A DNA stretch of 64,000 bases from a virus. The stretch is taken from the IMG/VR virus record IMGVR_UViG_3300048121_001678, positions 1-64,000 of that record; one strand, given 5' to 3'. How positions within the stretch are numbered: position 1 is the first letter of the stretch; each line of letters begins with the position of its first letter. The position numbers and the translations under genes were made by a program. Shown one piece after another: positions 41,801 through 48,149 of the stretch. The notes below the pieces were generated by a model that ran no database searches, had not been told where the DNA came from, and saw nothing but the letters and a program-made list of their open reading frames with translations.

Positions 41801-43677
41801 TTATTACCTTTTGTACCCTTTTCACCAATAATACCTTTAGGTCCCGTATTACCTTTTTGACCTTTATTACCTTTTGACCCTACTGAACCTTTTACACCTT
41901 TATTACCTTTTGGTCCATCGTTACCTTTCTGACCTTTCTGACCTGGCTCACCAAAAGGTGCCGTCGGTCCTTTATCACCACCTGGACCAATTAAACCAAC
42001 GGGTCCTTGTGGACCTTGATTGGTATCACCTTTAATACCTTTTTGTCCAACATTAGAATCACCTAATTGTCCTTTTGGACCTGGATTTGCATCACCTTGA
42101 CCACCTTGTACTCCCTGTGTTGAATCGCCAACACCACCTTGAGTTCCTTGACCACCTTGTACTCCCTGAGGACCTTGTGGTGATGCCCCTGTTGAACCCT
42201 GAGGACCTTGTGGTGAATTACCTATAACCCCTTTATTACCTTGAGGGGAGTTACCCTGAGTCCCTTTAATTCCTTTTATACCTTTGGCACCTTTAAACCC
42301 TTTGGGTCCAACTGCACCTTTTACACCTTTTACACCAATTAAACCCTTGACACCTTTTTGTCCTTTTTCTCCAGCCTCACCATCAGGTGCAATAGGACCT
42401 TTAATACCTTTAGTACCTTTTTGTCCTTTCTCCCCCGTAGGTCCTTTAGGTCCAGGATTGTTATCACCAACAGGTCCTCGACCACCTTGAGTCTGCTCAC
42501 CTTTTTGGCCTTTGTCACCAGGTATATCTTCACTAGTAGGACCTGTAGAACCTTGGAAATTATCCCCAACAATCCCAACGTTACCCTGAGAACCTTTTAC
42601 ACCTTTACTACCTGTAATACCTTTTGGTGAACTACCTTGACTACCTTGACTACCTTTAGGGTTATTACCTTTCTGACCCTTTTCACCCAATTCGGTTTCA
42701 CCTTTCTGTCCTTTAAGACCTTTCTCACCTGTATCTCCGATATTTCCTGACTGAAACTGTTCAAAACTACCATTAACCATCACATCTGTAGATGTAATGG
42801 AATTAGTTAACGTAACACCATCTAAGAAGTTACCACCATTACTACTAGTTGTTGAACTAAATGTTAATACTAAACTACTATCTGTAGGTGTGAATGTGTG
42901 TGTATTTACTGTCCATTGGCTATTTGATGCAGTATAGTTACCTAAGTTAATATTTGTTGAACCACCAATAATAGTGACATTCATTATATTATCAAAAGAT
43001 GACCTACCTCTATGTGCAAAAGAAAGCACATACTCTTGACCCGAAACTACTGTAACTGTTTGTTGTAAGGCGTGTTTTTGTGATACTCTTGAATTGATTT
43101 CGGCAAAATAACTACCTGAATATGAAGGGACGTTTGAAAATCCACTAGCCCAAATTTCCACTACATTATCTGATGCAGTTGGGTCCCAACCTGGAATACA
43201 GTCTTCATAGAACCATGTAAACGTTGTTGGTGGTGGTGGACACGAACCTCCGAAACCATCTTCACCTTTATCACCTTTTTGACCTTTTACATTTTCACCT
43301 ACAGGACCTAAAATACCTTTTACACCCTTAGCACCTTTATAACCTTTATCACCTTTTACCTGATTGGTACCTTTTTCACCTTTAGGTCCTAAATCCCCTT
43401 TAATATTAGTGTCATTACCTATCCAATCACCAGCACTGTCTATTGTACTTGCTAATTTAAAATCAATGTCATCGACAAAATCAATATCACCCTTAACATT
43501 AAAGTTAAGTGTATCCGCGTCTATTTTTACTATCTCGTCACCCTGTGTTTTTCCTGAAAATACTAAAGAACCATCACTTTCTACGTTCATACGTATTTCA
43601 TCACCACTACTATTTGTGAAAAGAATATACGGGTTACCCCCTGAAGGGTTAGGTACAATTTTTATGTTCTTAGCCAT
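38818..43677 (-). CDS. Collagen-like fibre protein 3 with binding domain, Cys-rich domain and S74 chaperone
   Basis: 1619 residues. Head at about 1-90; a short Gly-X-Y segment to about 143; an inserted beta-sandwich at about 147-313 resembling galactose-binding-like domains (IPGWDP, SYFAEINSR, QTVTVVSGQEYVLSFAHRG, VMVNGSFEQ); Gly-X-Y repeats to about 1419; a Cys-rich domain at 1420-1505 with about a dozen Cys; and an S74 domain from Ser1513 (SDIRLKKE, IGIIAQEIDKIIPEV). The inserted domain and Cys-rich tip are candidate receptor or glycan-binding parts. First gene of the fibre operon. Confidence 0.93.
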   Translation of the reverse strand: MAKNIKIVPNPSGGNPYILFTNSSGDEIRMNVESDGSLVFSGKTQGDEIVKIDADTLNFNVKGDIDFVDDIDFKLASTIDSAGDWIGNDTNIKGDLGPKGEKGTNQVKGDKGYKGAKGVKGILGPVGENVKGQKGDKGEDGFGGSCPPPPTTFTWFYEDCIPGWDPTASDNVVEIWASGFSNVPSYSGSYFAEINSRVSQKHALQQTVTVVSGQEYVLSFAHRGRSSFDNIMNVTIIGGSTNINLGNYTASNSQWTVNTHTFTPTDSSLVLTFSSTTSSNGGNFLDGVTLTNSITSTDVMVNGSFEQFQSGNIGDTGEKGLKGQKGETELGEKGQKGNNPKGSQGSQGSSPKGITGSKGVKGSQGNVGIVGDNFQGSTGPTSEDIPGDKGQKGEQTQGGRGPVGDNNPGPKGPTGEKGQKGTKGIKGPIAPDGEAGEKGQKGVKGLIGVKGVKGAVGPKGFKGAKGIKGIKGTQGNSPQGNKGVIGNSPQGPQGSTGASPQGPQGVQGGQGTQGGVGDSTQGVQGGQGDANPGPKGQLGDSNVGQKGIKGDTNQGPQGPVGLIGPGGDKGPTAPFGEPGQKGQKGNDGPKGNKGVKGSVGSKGNKGQKGNTGPKGIIGEKGTKGNKGPQGNSPQGAKGPQGNSPQGNRGTTGSSPQGSQGNTGVGGSTGPTGSNNPGPKGQKGQANPGPKGQKGQANPGPQGPGGSTGPTGQKGQKGGLGDKGLKGPTAPAGSKGNKGNKGSQGAKGVKGFKGGTGSKGVQGNSQKGGNGSTGASPQGPGGSTGASPQGPQGSQGSQGNQGGTGDSNQGPQGPTGASTQGPGGSTGDSNQGPQGPGGDKGPKGIKGPIAPDGQKGQKGTTGPDGPKGNRGATGADGPKGNKGNKGTKGTKGPQGNSPQGNKGTQGSSPKGNRGATGSSPQGPRGNTGGGGSTGPTGGNNPGPKGPKGFGNPGPKGPKGYANPGPQGDPGETGPTGDKGYTAPTGPKGNKGYIAPTGPKGPKGFQGADGPKGLKGFKGTAGNKGPQGNSPQGPGGSTGTSPTGPQGSTGDSPVGPQGDRAGTGSTGPTGANNPGPGGSTGPTGTKGVKGYKGGVDIGDGGSTGPTSNDKGPKGYKGFTAPDGPKGPKGYKGATGNRGPQGGVGDQGSKGPKGFVGEKGFRGAKGPQGASPKGNRGAPGASPQGPTGDKGPKVQGPRGSQGVRGPQGSLGPVSAPNPGPGGSTGPVGVKGVKGYKGGIDTGDGGSTGPTSNDKGPKGNKGPTAPDGDKGPKGYKGATGNRGNTGGVGDKGAKGPKGYIGDKGFRGDTGADGPDGPPGGQGARGGIGSTGPTSNDKGPKGNANPGPKGNKGIKGPQGYKGFRGNQGPQGSTGSSPKGPIGEKGQKGNIGITYKGNRGNQGGVGPKGYRGSNGDIGPPGPGGGCNAIQTYFNCDIPDAICDEPNLQTFYSPDCSSWNMNCTFLTDSGCENCDNTGCRGGIVFINNPGTIEIYLVDLSICFVAAQEPDCFNGPTPPPSDIRLKKEINTLVGSLDKLLKIELKEYDWNMTLPMYEYLKERDKLHSIGIIAQEIDKIIPEVVFRNKEGYLGIHYSLLNAYLVEAVKEQQILIDDIDKDITYLKNKI

Positions 43678-43806
43678 TAAATGTTAAAATATATAGGTTT
43701 ATAGTAATAAATATTACAGAATCAATTTCTTAACAATAAATACATGTCAAGTCTTTAAGATGTGATTTAATTTTAATATAATTTCATAAAATAAGTTTAA
43801 GAAAAT

Positions 43807-44523
43807 ATGCAAGAAAAAAAACTAACTTTTGATTACGATATTTGTAATCAAATGGCTAACATAATAATAAACGAACATCAAAGGTTAGACTCGAAAGTAA
43901 AAACCACCATTTGGGTAACATGGGTGGATAGATTTTTTGTACTTAATGGGTTCACCACATTAACAAATGTATTCGATGTTTCATTATTAATTAATAATAA
44001 AATGAGTAAATCATACGATAATTGGACACCACTAAATTTTGTGGACCTTATTAGATATGGTGAATTTGACGAAGAAAAGGAAGAAGGTATACCCAAACAC
44101 ATATATAACATTTCAATAGTTCAACATTTCTTTAATGACCCATTCTCACCTGTAAGAGCAGAAGAATTAAAACCATTTCAAAGACCCTGGATATCTGATG
44201 ACTATTACGGACAATCCTTTGAAGTTAAAAAGTATAAGTTTCTTGCTATGAAAATTGCAAATCATATCTTCTCAGCAAATTATACCAATAAAATAAGATT
44301 GATATCTTTTAATAATGATAACATATACGTAAATATAGAAGATGGTACTGTCAGTGAAGAATTCGTCAACAATGTTGTAGACGCTTGCTTCGGTGGAAGG
44401 ATTGATGAAGAAATCCAAAAGATGGATTTATTAAACTTTGACTTTCAAAATGTATTAGTCGATAATGTCGGAACTTATCCATGGAAGGTCAAAGACCACA
44501 TGAAAGACTTTATGATGATATAA
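43807..44523 (+). CDS. Unknown 238-residue protein
   Basis: A soluble protein with aromatic-rich segments (TTIWVTWVDRFFVLNGF; FQRPWISDDYYGQSF). No motif recognised. It is divergent from the fibre operon and ends at a strong bidirectional terminator shared with the glutaredoxin operon. Confidence 0.6.
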   Translation: MQEKKLTFDYDICNQMANIIINEHQRLDSKVKTTIWVTWVDRFFVLNGFTTLTNVFDVSLLINNKMSKSYDNWTPLNFVDLIRYGEFDEEKEEGIPKHIYNISIVQHFFNDPFSPVRAEELKPFQRPWISDDYYGQSFEVKKYKFLAMKIANHIFSANYTNKIRLISFNNDNIYVNIEDGTVSEEFVNNVVDACFGGRIDEEIQKMDLLNFDFQNVLVDNVGTYPWKVKDHMKDFMMI

Positions 44524-44530
44524 AAAGAAA

Positions 44531-44553
44531 GGGGACCGAAGTCCCCTTTTTTT
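44531..44553. terminator. Bidirectional intrinsic terminator
   Basis: GGGGAC-CGAA-GTCCCC plus T7 on the plus strand; on the minus strand the loop reads TTCG closed by a C-G pair, the classic stable tetraloop. It separates convergent genes ending at 44523 and 44552. Confidence 0.9.
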
Positions 44554-44830
44554 ATAAGAATTGTTTTACTTTTTCCAACGCTTCGTGGATGTCATCAAAA
44601 TCCCTGTCGGGCGCCATCAACTTCACATCGTTAACCTGTTCACCCTCATGTTCAATCAACATAAAAGCAGGAATAAATTCATTACCTGTTGCCTCTACAA
44701 ATATGTCATACTCTTTTTCATACTCATCAATATCTCTTTCAGTGTAATCCACATTAGATTCTTTAAGTAAATCCTTTATCTCATCGCAAAAAGGACAACC
44801 GTTCATTGAGTATAATATAACCGTTTTCAT
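44552..44830 (-). CDS. Glutaredoxin
   Basis: 92 residues with the thioredoxin fold. The active site CPFC lies at residues 12-15 and the cis-Pro in EFIPAF at 54. It reduces disulfides using glutathione or a similar thiol, typically supporting ribonucleotide reductase in phages. Directly follows thioredoxin with a one-base overlap. Confidence 0.9.
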   Translation of the reverse strand: MKTVILYSMNGCPFCDEIKDLLKESNVDYTERDIDEYEKEYDIFVEATGNEFIPAFMLIEHEGEQVNDVKLMAPDRDFDDIHEALEKVKQFL

Positions 44831-45147
44831 TATAGAATAGAATTTTTTAATTCATTAAGTTGTGCTTCTTGTAACACACCCATTTTAGTTGATACTACCT
44901 TACCATCTGAAATCGCCTTAATTGTTGGGATAGAACGTACCCCCATCTCAACAGCTAAATCTTTATCAGACTCAATATCAAATTTATAAACATTAATTTC
45001 AGAACCCTCATCTTTTAGTTTCTGAGCGTATCTCTCAACGATAGGCCCCAATACACGACAAGGTCCACACCATTCAGCATACATGTCAACGATGAACTTC
45101 TCACCACTTTCCATTTTTTCTCTTAATTCTCTCGAAGTAATTACCAT
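44830..45147 (-). CDS. trxA: Thioredoxin
   Basis: 105 residues. The active site WCGPC lies at residues 26-30 and the cis-Pro in SIPTIKAI near 74; normal length for the family. It could reduce the GPx-like peroxidase at 13155 or a ribonucleotide reductase outside the window. It overlaps the upstream gene's end by seven bases and shares a base with glutaredoxin. Confidence 0.93.
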   Translation of the reverse strand: MVITSRELREKMESGEKFIVDMYAEWCGPCRVLGPIVERYAQKLKDEGSEINVYKFDIESDKDLAVEMGVRSIPTIKAISDGKVVSTKMGVLQEAQLNELKNSIL

Positions 45148-45479
45148 TTTATTTTAATCTTTTGTTTTTTTATTCCGTTAATAAAGAATAGAATACCATC
45201 TCTACCTTTCTCATTAGTCATACATACCAACCAATACGTAGTTTCGTCTTCATTTCTCTTATAGTAAATATAAGAAGAACCAGGACTAAACTCAATAAGT
45301 CCTTCATATCTCTCTATATTCTCATCAATAAAACTGTTTCCCCAAATTTCCTTATTACCCTTATTCAATAAAGACATAACAACATCCTGTGGATACCATC
45401 CCGATTGAATGAGAGAGGGGTAAACACCAACTCTCTCCTCAACTAACTCTATAATCTTATCTGATAACTTTGTTTCCAT
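45141..45479 (-). CDS. Unknown 112-residue protein
   Basis: Between glutamine synthetase and thioredoxin genes, overlapping thioredoxin by seven bases. Mixed alpha/beta with FSPGSSYIYYKRN and a very basic C-terminus (KKQKIKIKW). No function recognised. Confidence 0.6.
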   Translation of the reverse strand: METKLSDKIIELVEERVGVYPSLIQSGWYPQDVVMSLLNKGNKEIWGNSFIDENIERYEGLIEFSPGSSYIYYKRNEDETTYWLVCMTNEKGRDGILFFINGIKKQKIKIKW

Positions 45480-45481
45480 TA

Positions 45482-46612
45482 TTAAACTTCTCTTTCTATA
45501 GGTTCAGTCATAATCATGTCTTTGACTTCATCGCTAACCTCTACCTCACTATACATATTATGTAAAGTTCTACCCAAATTTTCAGAAATTTCAATTGACT
45601 CAGCAATAATATAAGTAATACGATAAGGGTCAGCATTGGATGCCGGTCTCCTATCCTCAACATACCCATTCCACCCTTTAGATGTTTCTAAAGGAATACG
45701 AATCGATGCCCCTCTGTCAGAAACACCCCATGTGAATTTTTCAATTGATTGTGTCTCATGGTCACCAGTTAGTCTCATATTATTAGATGAACCATAACAT
45801 TTAATATGTTCAATATGACGTGACTCAAATGTCTTAAATAGTGTATTGAAATATTCCTTACCACCATTATCCCTCATCTCAACATTAGAGAAGTTACAAT
45901 GCAATCCAGAACCATTCCAATCACCCTGTACAGGTTTAGGGTGGAGTTCAATGTTAAATCCGTAATCCTCAGACATCTGCATCAATATATATCGAGACAC
46001 CCATAGGTCATCAGCCGACTTTAACTTACCTTTACCGAAAACTTGGTATTCCCATTGACCTAACATCACCTCAGCATTAGTACCAGTAATATCAATACCT
46101 GCCATGATACAATTTTCCATGTGTTGTTCCACAAATTCACGACCGTGAACCTGTCCATTACCAACCCCACAATAATACTTACCCTGAGGTTCAGGGTACC
46201 CATTCGTTGGGAAACCTAATGGTTTACCATCCTTCATAATTGTATACTCTTGCTCAAAACCAAACCATAAACCTTCTTCTTCCTCACCAATTAATTGGCG
46301 TGTGTTTGTATCGTGAGGCATACCATCAGCAGTCATTACCTCACACATAACCAAGTAAGAATCCAACATACCTTTATTAATTGGGTTTGGATATAACCTT
46401 ACTGGTTTCAAAATACAATCCGAAAAGTGTCCCTCAGCCTGCATCGTTGATGAACCATCAAAACCCCACTCGGGGCAATCTTCTAATCCTACACCGTGAA
46501 CTCTCTTTCCATTAACCTCATGTACGGGTGCACTTACTACCTTTACTTTACTACGTAGATTTGGTTCAGGGTTGTAACCGTCTAACCAAATATATTCTAA
46601 TTTAATTTTCAT
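45482..46612 (-). CDS. Type II glutamine synthetase
   Basis: 376 residues of the short (eukaryotic-like, GSII) class, also found in some Bacteroidetes. WGFDGSSTMQAEG is near residue 49, FEQEYTI supplies metal ligands, YYCGVGNGQVHGR and GTNAEVMLGQWEYQV are class II signatures, WNGSGLHCNFS binds ammonia/ATP, and RLTGDHET and SIRIP end the active site with FEDRRP-like YVEDRRPASN. It makes glutamine from glutamate, ammonia and ATP. Full-length, with no adenylylation loop. A very unusual phage gene; it could raise glutamine for nucleotide synthesis. Confidence 0.92.
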   Translation of the reverse strand: MKIKLEYIWLDGYNPEPNLRSKVKVVSAPVHEVNGKRVHGVGLEDCPEWGFDGSSTMQAEGHFSDCILKPVRLYPNPINKGMLDSYLVMCEVMTADGMPHDTNTRQLIGEEEEGLWFGFEQEYTIMKDGKPLGFPTNGYPEPQGKYYCGVGNGQVHGREFVEQHMENCIMAGIDITGTNAEVMLGQWEYQVFGKGKLKSADDLWVSRYILMQMSEDYGFNIELHPKPVQGDWNGSGLHCNFSNVEMRDNGGKEYFNTLFKTFESRHIEHIKCYGSSNNMRLTGDHETQSIEKFTWGVSDRGASIRIPLETSKGWNGYVEDRRPASNADPYRITYIIAESIEISENLGRTLHNMYSEVEVSDEVKDMIMTEPIEREV

Positions 46613-46664
46613 GTATTATAATCTATTCTCTTTTAATTATAGGGGGTGTTTCTATATTTTAAAT

Positions 46665-46695
46665 AAAAAAAGGGGTATTACCCCCTTATTTTTTT
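46665..46695. terminator. Bidirectional intrinsic terminator
   Basis: AGGGGT and ACCCCCT form a short stem around ATT, flanked by seven A's on one side and T's on the other. It probably ends the minus-strand transcript of 46701-47282. Confidence 0.75.
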
Positions 46696-46700
46696 AACAA

Positions 46701-47282
46701 TTACCCTTGATAATCCTCAATAGGTTCACCATCGGTATCAATCAAGTCATGACATTCACGTAACATCTCTTGTTGACGTTCGTATAACGACTCCATGAAT
46801 TCCATTTGAACATTATCATAATCCTCATCTTCCCAGTCCTTATCAACTGTCGGGTCTTCCATCTCATCATCTTCTTCAACCCAAATACATGGTGTTCCAT
46901 CCACGTCTTTTTTGATTACAATCGCACCAATCGGGTCATACCCCTCATCTTCATATTGTACTTCAATAAATACATTAGGGTCCATCTCCACCAACATATT
47001 GTAAAGGTGAATGAAGAATTGTGTAGGTGGATACCATGCAGATGTTAGTGTGAAACTACCATCACCTGTGATATCCTCCATGTATGTCCATTTAGGACCC
47101 ATCTTATCTGATGCCCATGAATACATAACACCACCACTTTCACCTAATTCTACATCATCGTAGAATGTTTGCGCAAATGTGGTAATCTCACCATCATTTG
47201 CTTTGTCTAATAACCCATCAAGATGTTTGATGGTCTCTTCGTTTGCATGGACTTCAACCATGCTTTTCATATAATTTGCCAT
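46701..47282 (-). CDS. Acidic protein, possibly Api92/DUF1281-like
   Basis: 193 residues. SDKMGPKWTYMEDITGDGSF, then SAWYPPTQFFIHLYNML and FIEVQYEDEGYDPIGAIVI recall the ferredoxin-like Api92/YubB family (K-W...T-W-x-P-P pattern) seen on phages and plasmids. The C-terminal third is strongly acidic. The function of the family is unknown. First of three genes reading down from 47869. Confidence 0.55.
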   Translation of the reverse strand: MANYMKSMVEVHANEETIKHLDGLLDKANDGEITTFAQTFYDDVELGESGGVMYSWASDKMGPKWTYMEDITGDGSFTLTSAWYPPTQFFIHLYNMLVEMDPNVFIEVQYEDEGYDPIGAIVIKKDVDGTPCIWVEEDDEMEDPTVDKDWEDEDYDNVQMEFMESLYERQQEMLRECHDLIDTDGEPIEDYQG

Positions 47283-47286
47283 GTCT

Positions 47287-47484
47287 TTATTCTTCTATTA
47301 ATTCAGGCCACTCGGTGTCCTCTAATACTTTATCGTTAGTTAATTCGAATTCAAGTTCATCCATGAGTTCTTCTTGAATATCCTCATCATCCGATTCCCA
47401 AAGTTTTACTTGGTCCTCTGTTAATTCTTCTGTGTCTTCCCAACGAACTGTTGTGATAATCACTTTTCTTCTTAGTTTTGCCAT
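47287..47484 (-). CDS. Small acidic protein
   Basis: 65 residues. A basic start (MAKLRRKVIITTVRW) is followed by an almost wholly Asp/Glu-rich helix. The charge pattern could mimic nucleic acid or bind a basic partner. Function unknown. Confidence 0.55.
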   Translation of the reverse strand: MAKLRRKVIITTVRWEDTEELTEDQVKLWESDDEDIQEELMDELEFELTNDKVLEDTEWPELIEE

Positions 47485-47494
47485 ATCTTATTTA

Positions 47495-47869
47495 TTAATA
47501 TTCGTATTCTCCGTATGCTAATGGTTGGAAACCACCTGTCTTTGTCCACTCCTCATTTGGTACACCCACTTGAAGTGATTCATCACATCCCTTAGTACGA
47601 GAATCGAAGAACTCATTCTCAACATAAGCCTCTTCCATACATAATTCATATACTGCATCCTCACCATAAACTTCTTTATTAGTTTCGTTCTCATAGAATT
47701 CGTACTCATTCCACACTTCGTTTTGTAGATAGTTTACCAATTCTTGTTCTGATTCACCTTCGTATGGTGGTTCGCATTTACGAAGTGCTTCTACATTTAC
47801 CTCAATAGGTTCACTTGCAGATGAGATTGTCCAAGTCTCAATTTTACGGACATAAATTTTTTCACTCAT
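47495..47869 (-). CDS. Unknown acidic protein
   Basis: 124 residues, Glu/Tyr-rich, with four Cys and a YGEYEY end. Same strand and close spacing with the two downstream acidic genes. No family recognised. Confidence 0.55.
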   Translation of the reverse strand: MSEKIYVRKIETWTISSASEPIEVNVEALRKCEPPYEGESEQELVNYLQNEVWNEYEFYENETNKEVYGEDAVYELCMEEAYVENEFFDSRTKGCDESLQVGVPNEEWTKTGGFQPLAYGEYEY

Positions 47870-47881
47870 TGTTTTTATCCA

Positions 47882-48061
47882 TTAATTGTTTAAAATTCCT
47901 TTACCTAAAATCAACGGTGAACCATCTTTATGATTGAATACACGAAAATGATTCTCACGCTCAATTACTATCGGTGTTACTTTTTCAAATGTTTTTTTGT
48001 AATGCTTCATTACATAGTCAACAACTTTCTGTTCGGTTTCTTTTTGCAATTCTTTTTCCAT
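47882..48061 (-). CDS. Unknown 59-residue protein
   Basis: The frame from ATG at 48061 to TAA at 47882 begins MEKELQKETEQKVVDYVMKH and ends with FNHKDGSPLILGKGILNN. It has a helical N-terminus and a beta-like C-terminus. It fits between the acidic protein gene and the TonB-receptor terminator on the same strand. Confidence 0.55.
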   Translation of the reverse strand: MEKELQKETEQKVVDYVMKHYKKTFEKVTPIVIERENHFRVFNHKDGSPLILGKGILNN

Positions 48062-48096
48062 TTCTTTTTTGTTTAATGTTTACAACAAAATTAAGC

Positions 48097-48125
48097 AAAA
48101 AAAAGGAGGGAGTCAAACTCCCTCC
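48097..48125 (-). terminator. Strong intrinsic terminator
   Basis: On the minus strand GGAGGGAGT-TTG-ACTCCCTCC forms a nine-pair stem followed by T8, just after the TonB-dependent receptor gene. Confidence 0.93.
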
Positions 48126-48149
48126 ATAAAATTATCAAAGTTTTTTTTC

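Larger units (their letters stand above)
30900..43360. repeat. Long low-complexity DNA repeats encoding Gly-X-Y triplets
   Basis: On the plus strand the three fibre genes read as thousands of bases of CCTTTTGGT, ACCTTGTGGT and CACCT-type nine-base units, with longer blocks repeated almost word for word within and between genes. This creates many spurious open frames on both strands and makes the region prone to slippage, recombination and assembly error. The span includes short non-repetitive head and chaperone segments. Confidence 0.85.

Noticed and set aside
30900-43360. Dozens of open frames of 60-210 codons antisense to, or out of frame with, the collagen-like genes
   Set aside because: They are by-products of the nine-base repeat: low-complexity Val/Lys/Gln or Pro/Leu/Gly strings with no independent features.
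30900-43360. Possible CRISPR-like repeat array
   Set aside because: Repeat units are short, in frame and degenerate with codon-level variation; there are no unique spacers of uniform length and no cas genes.
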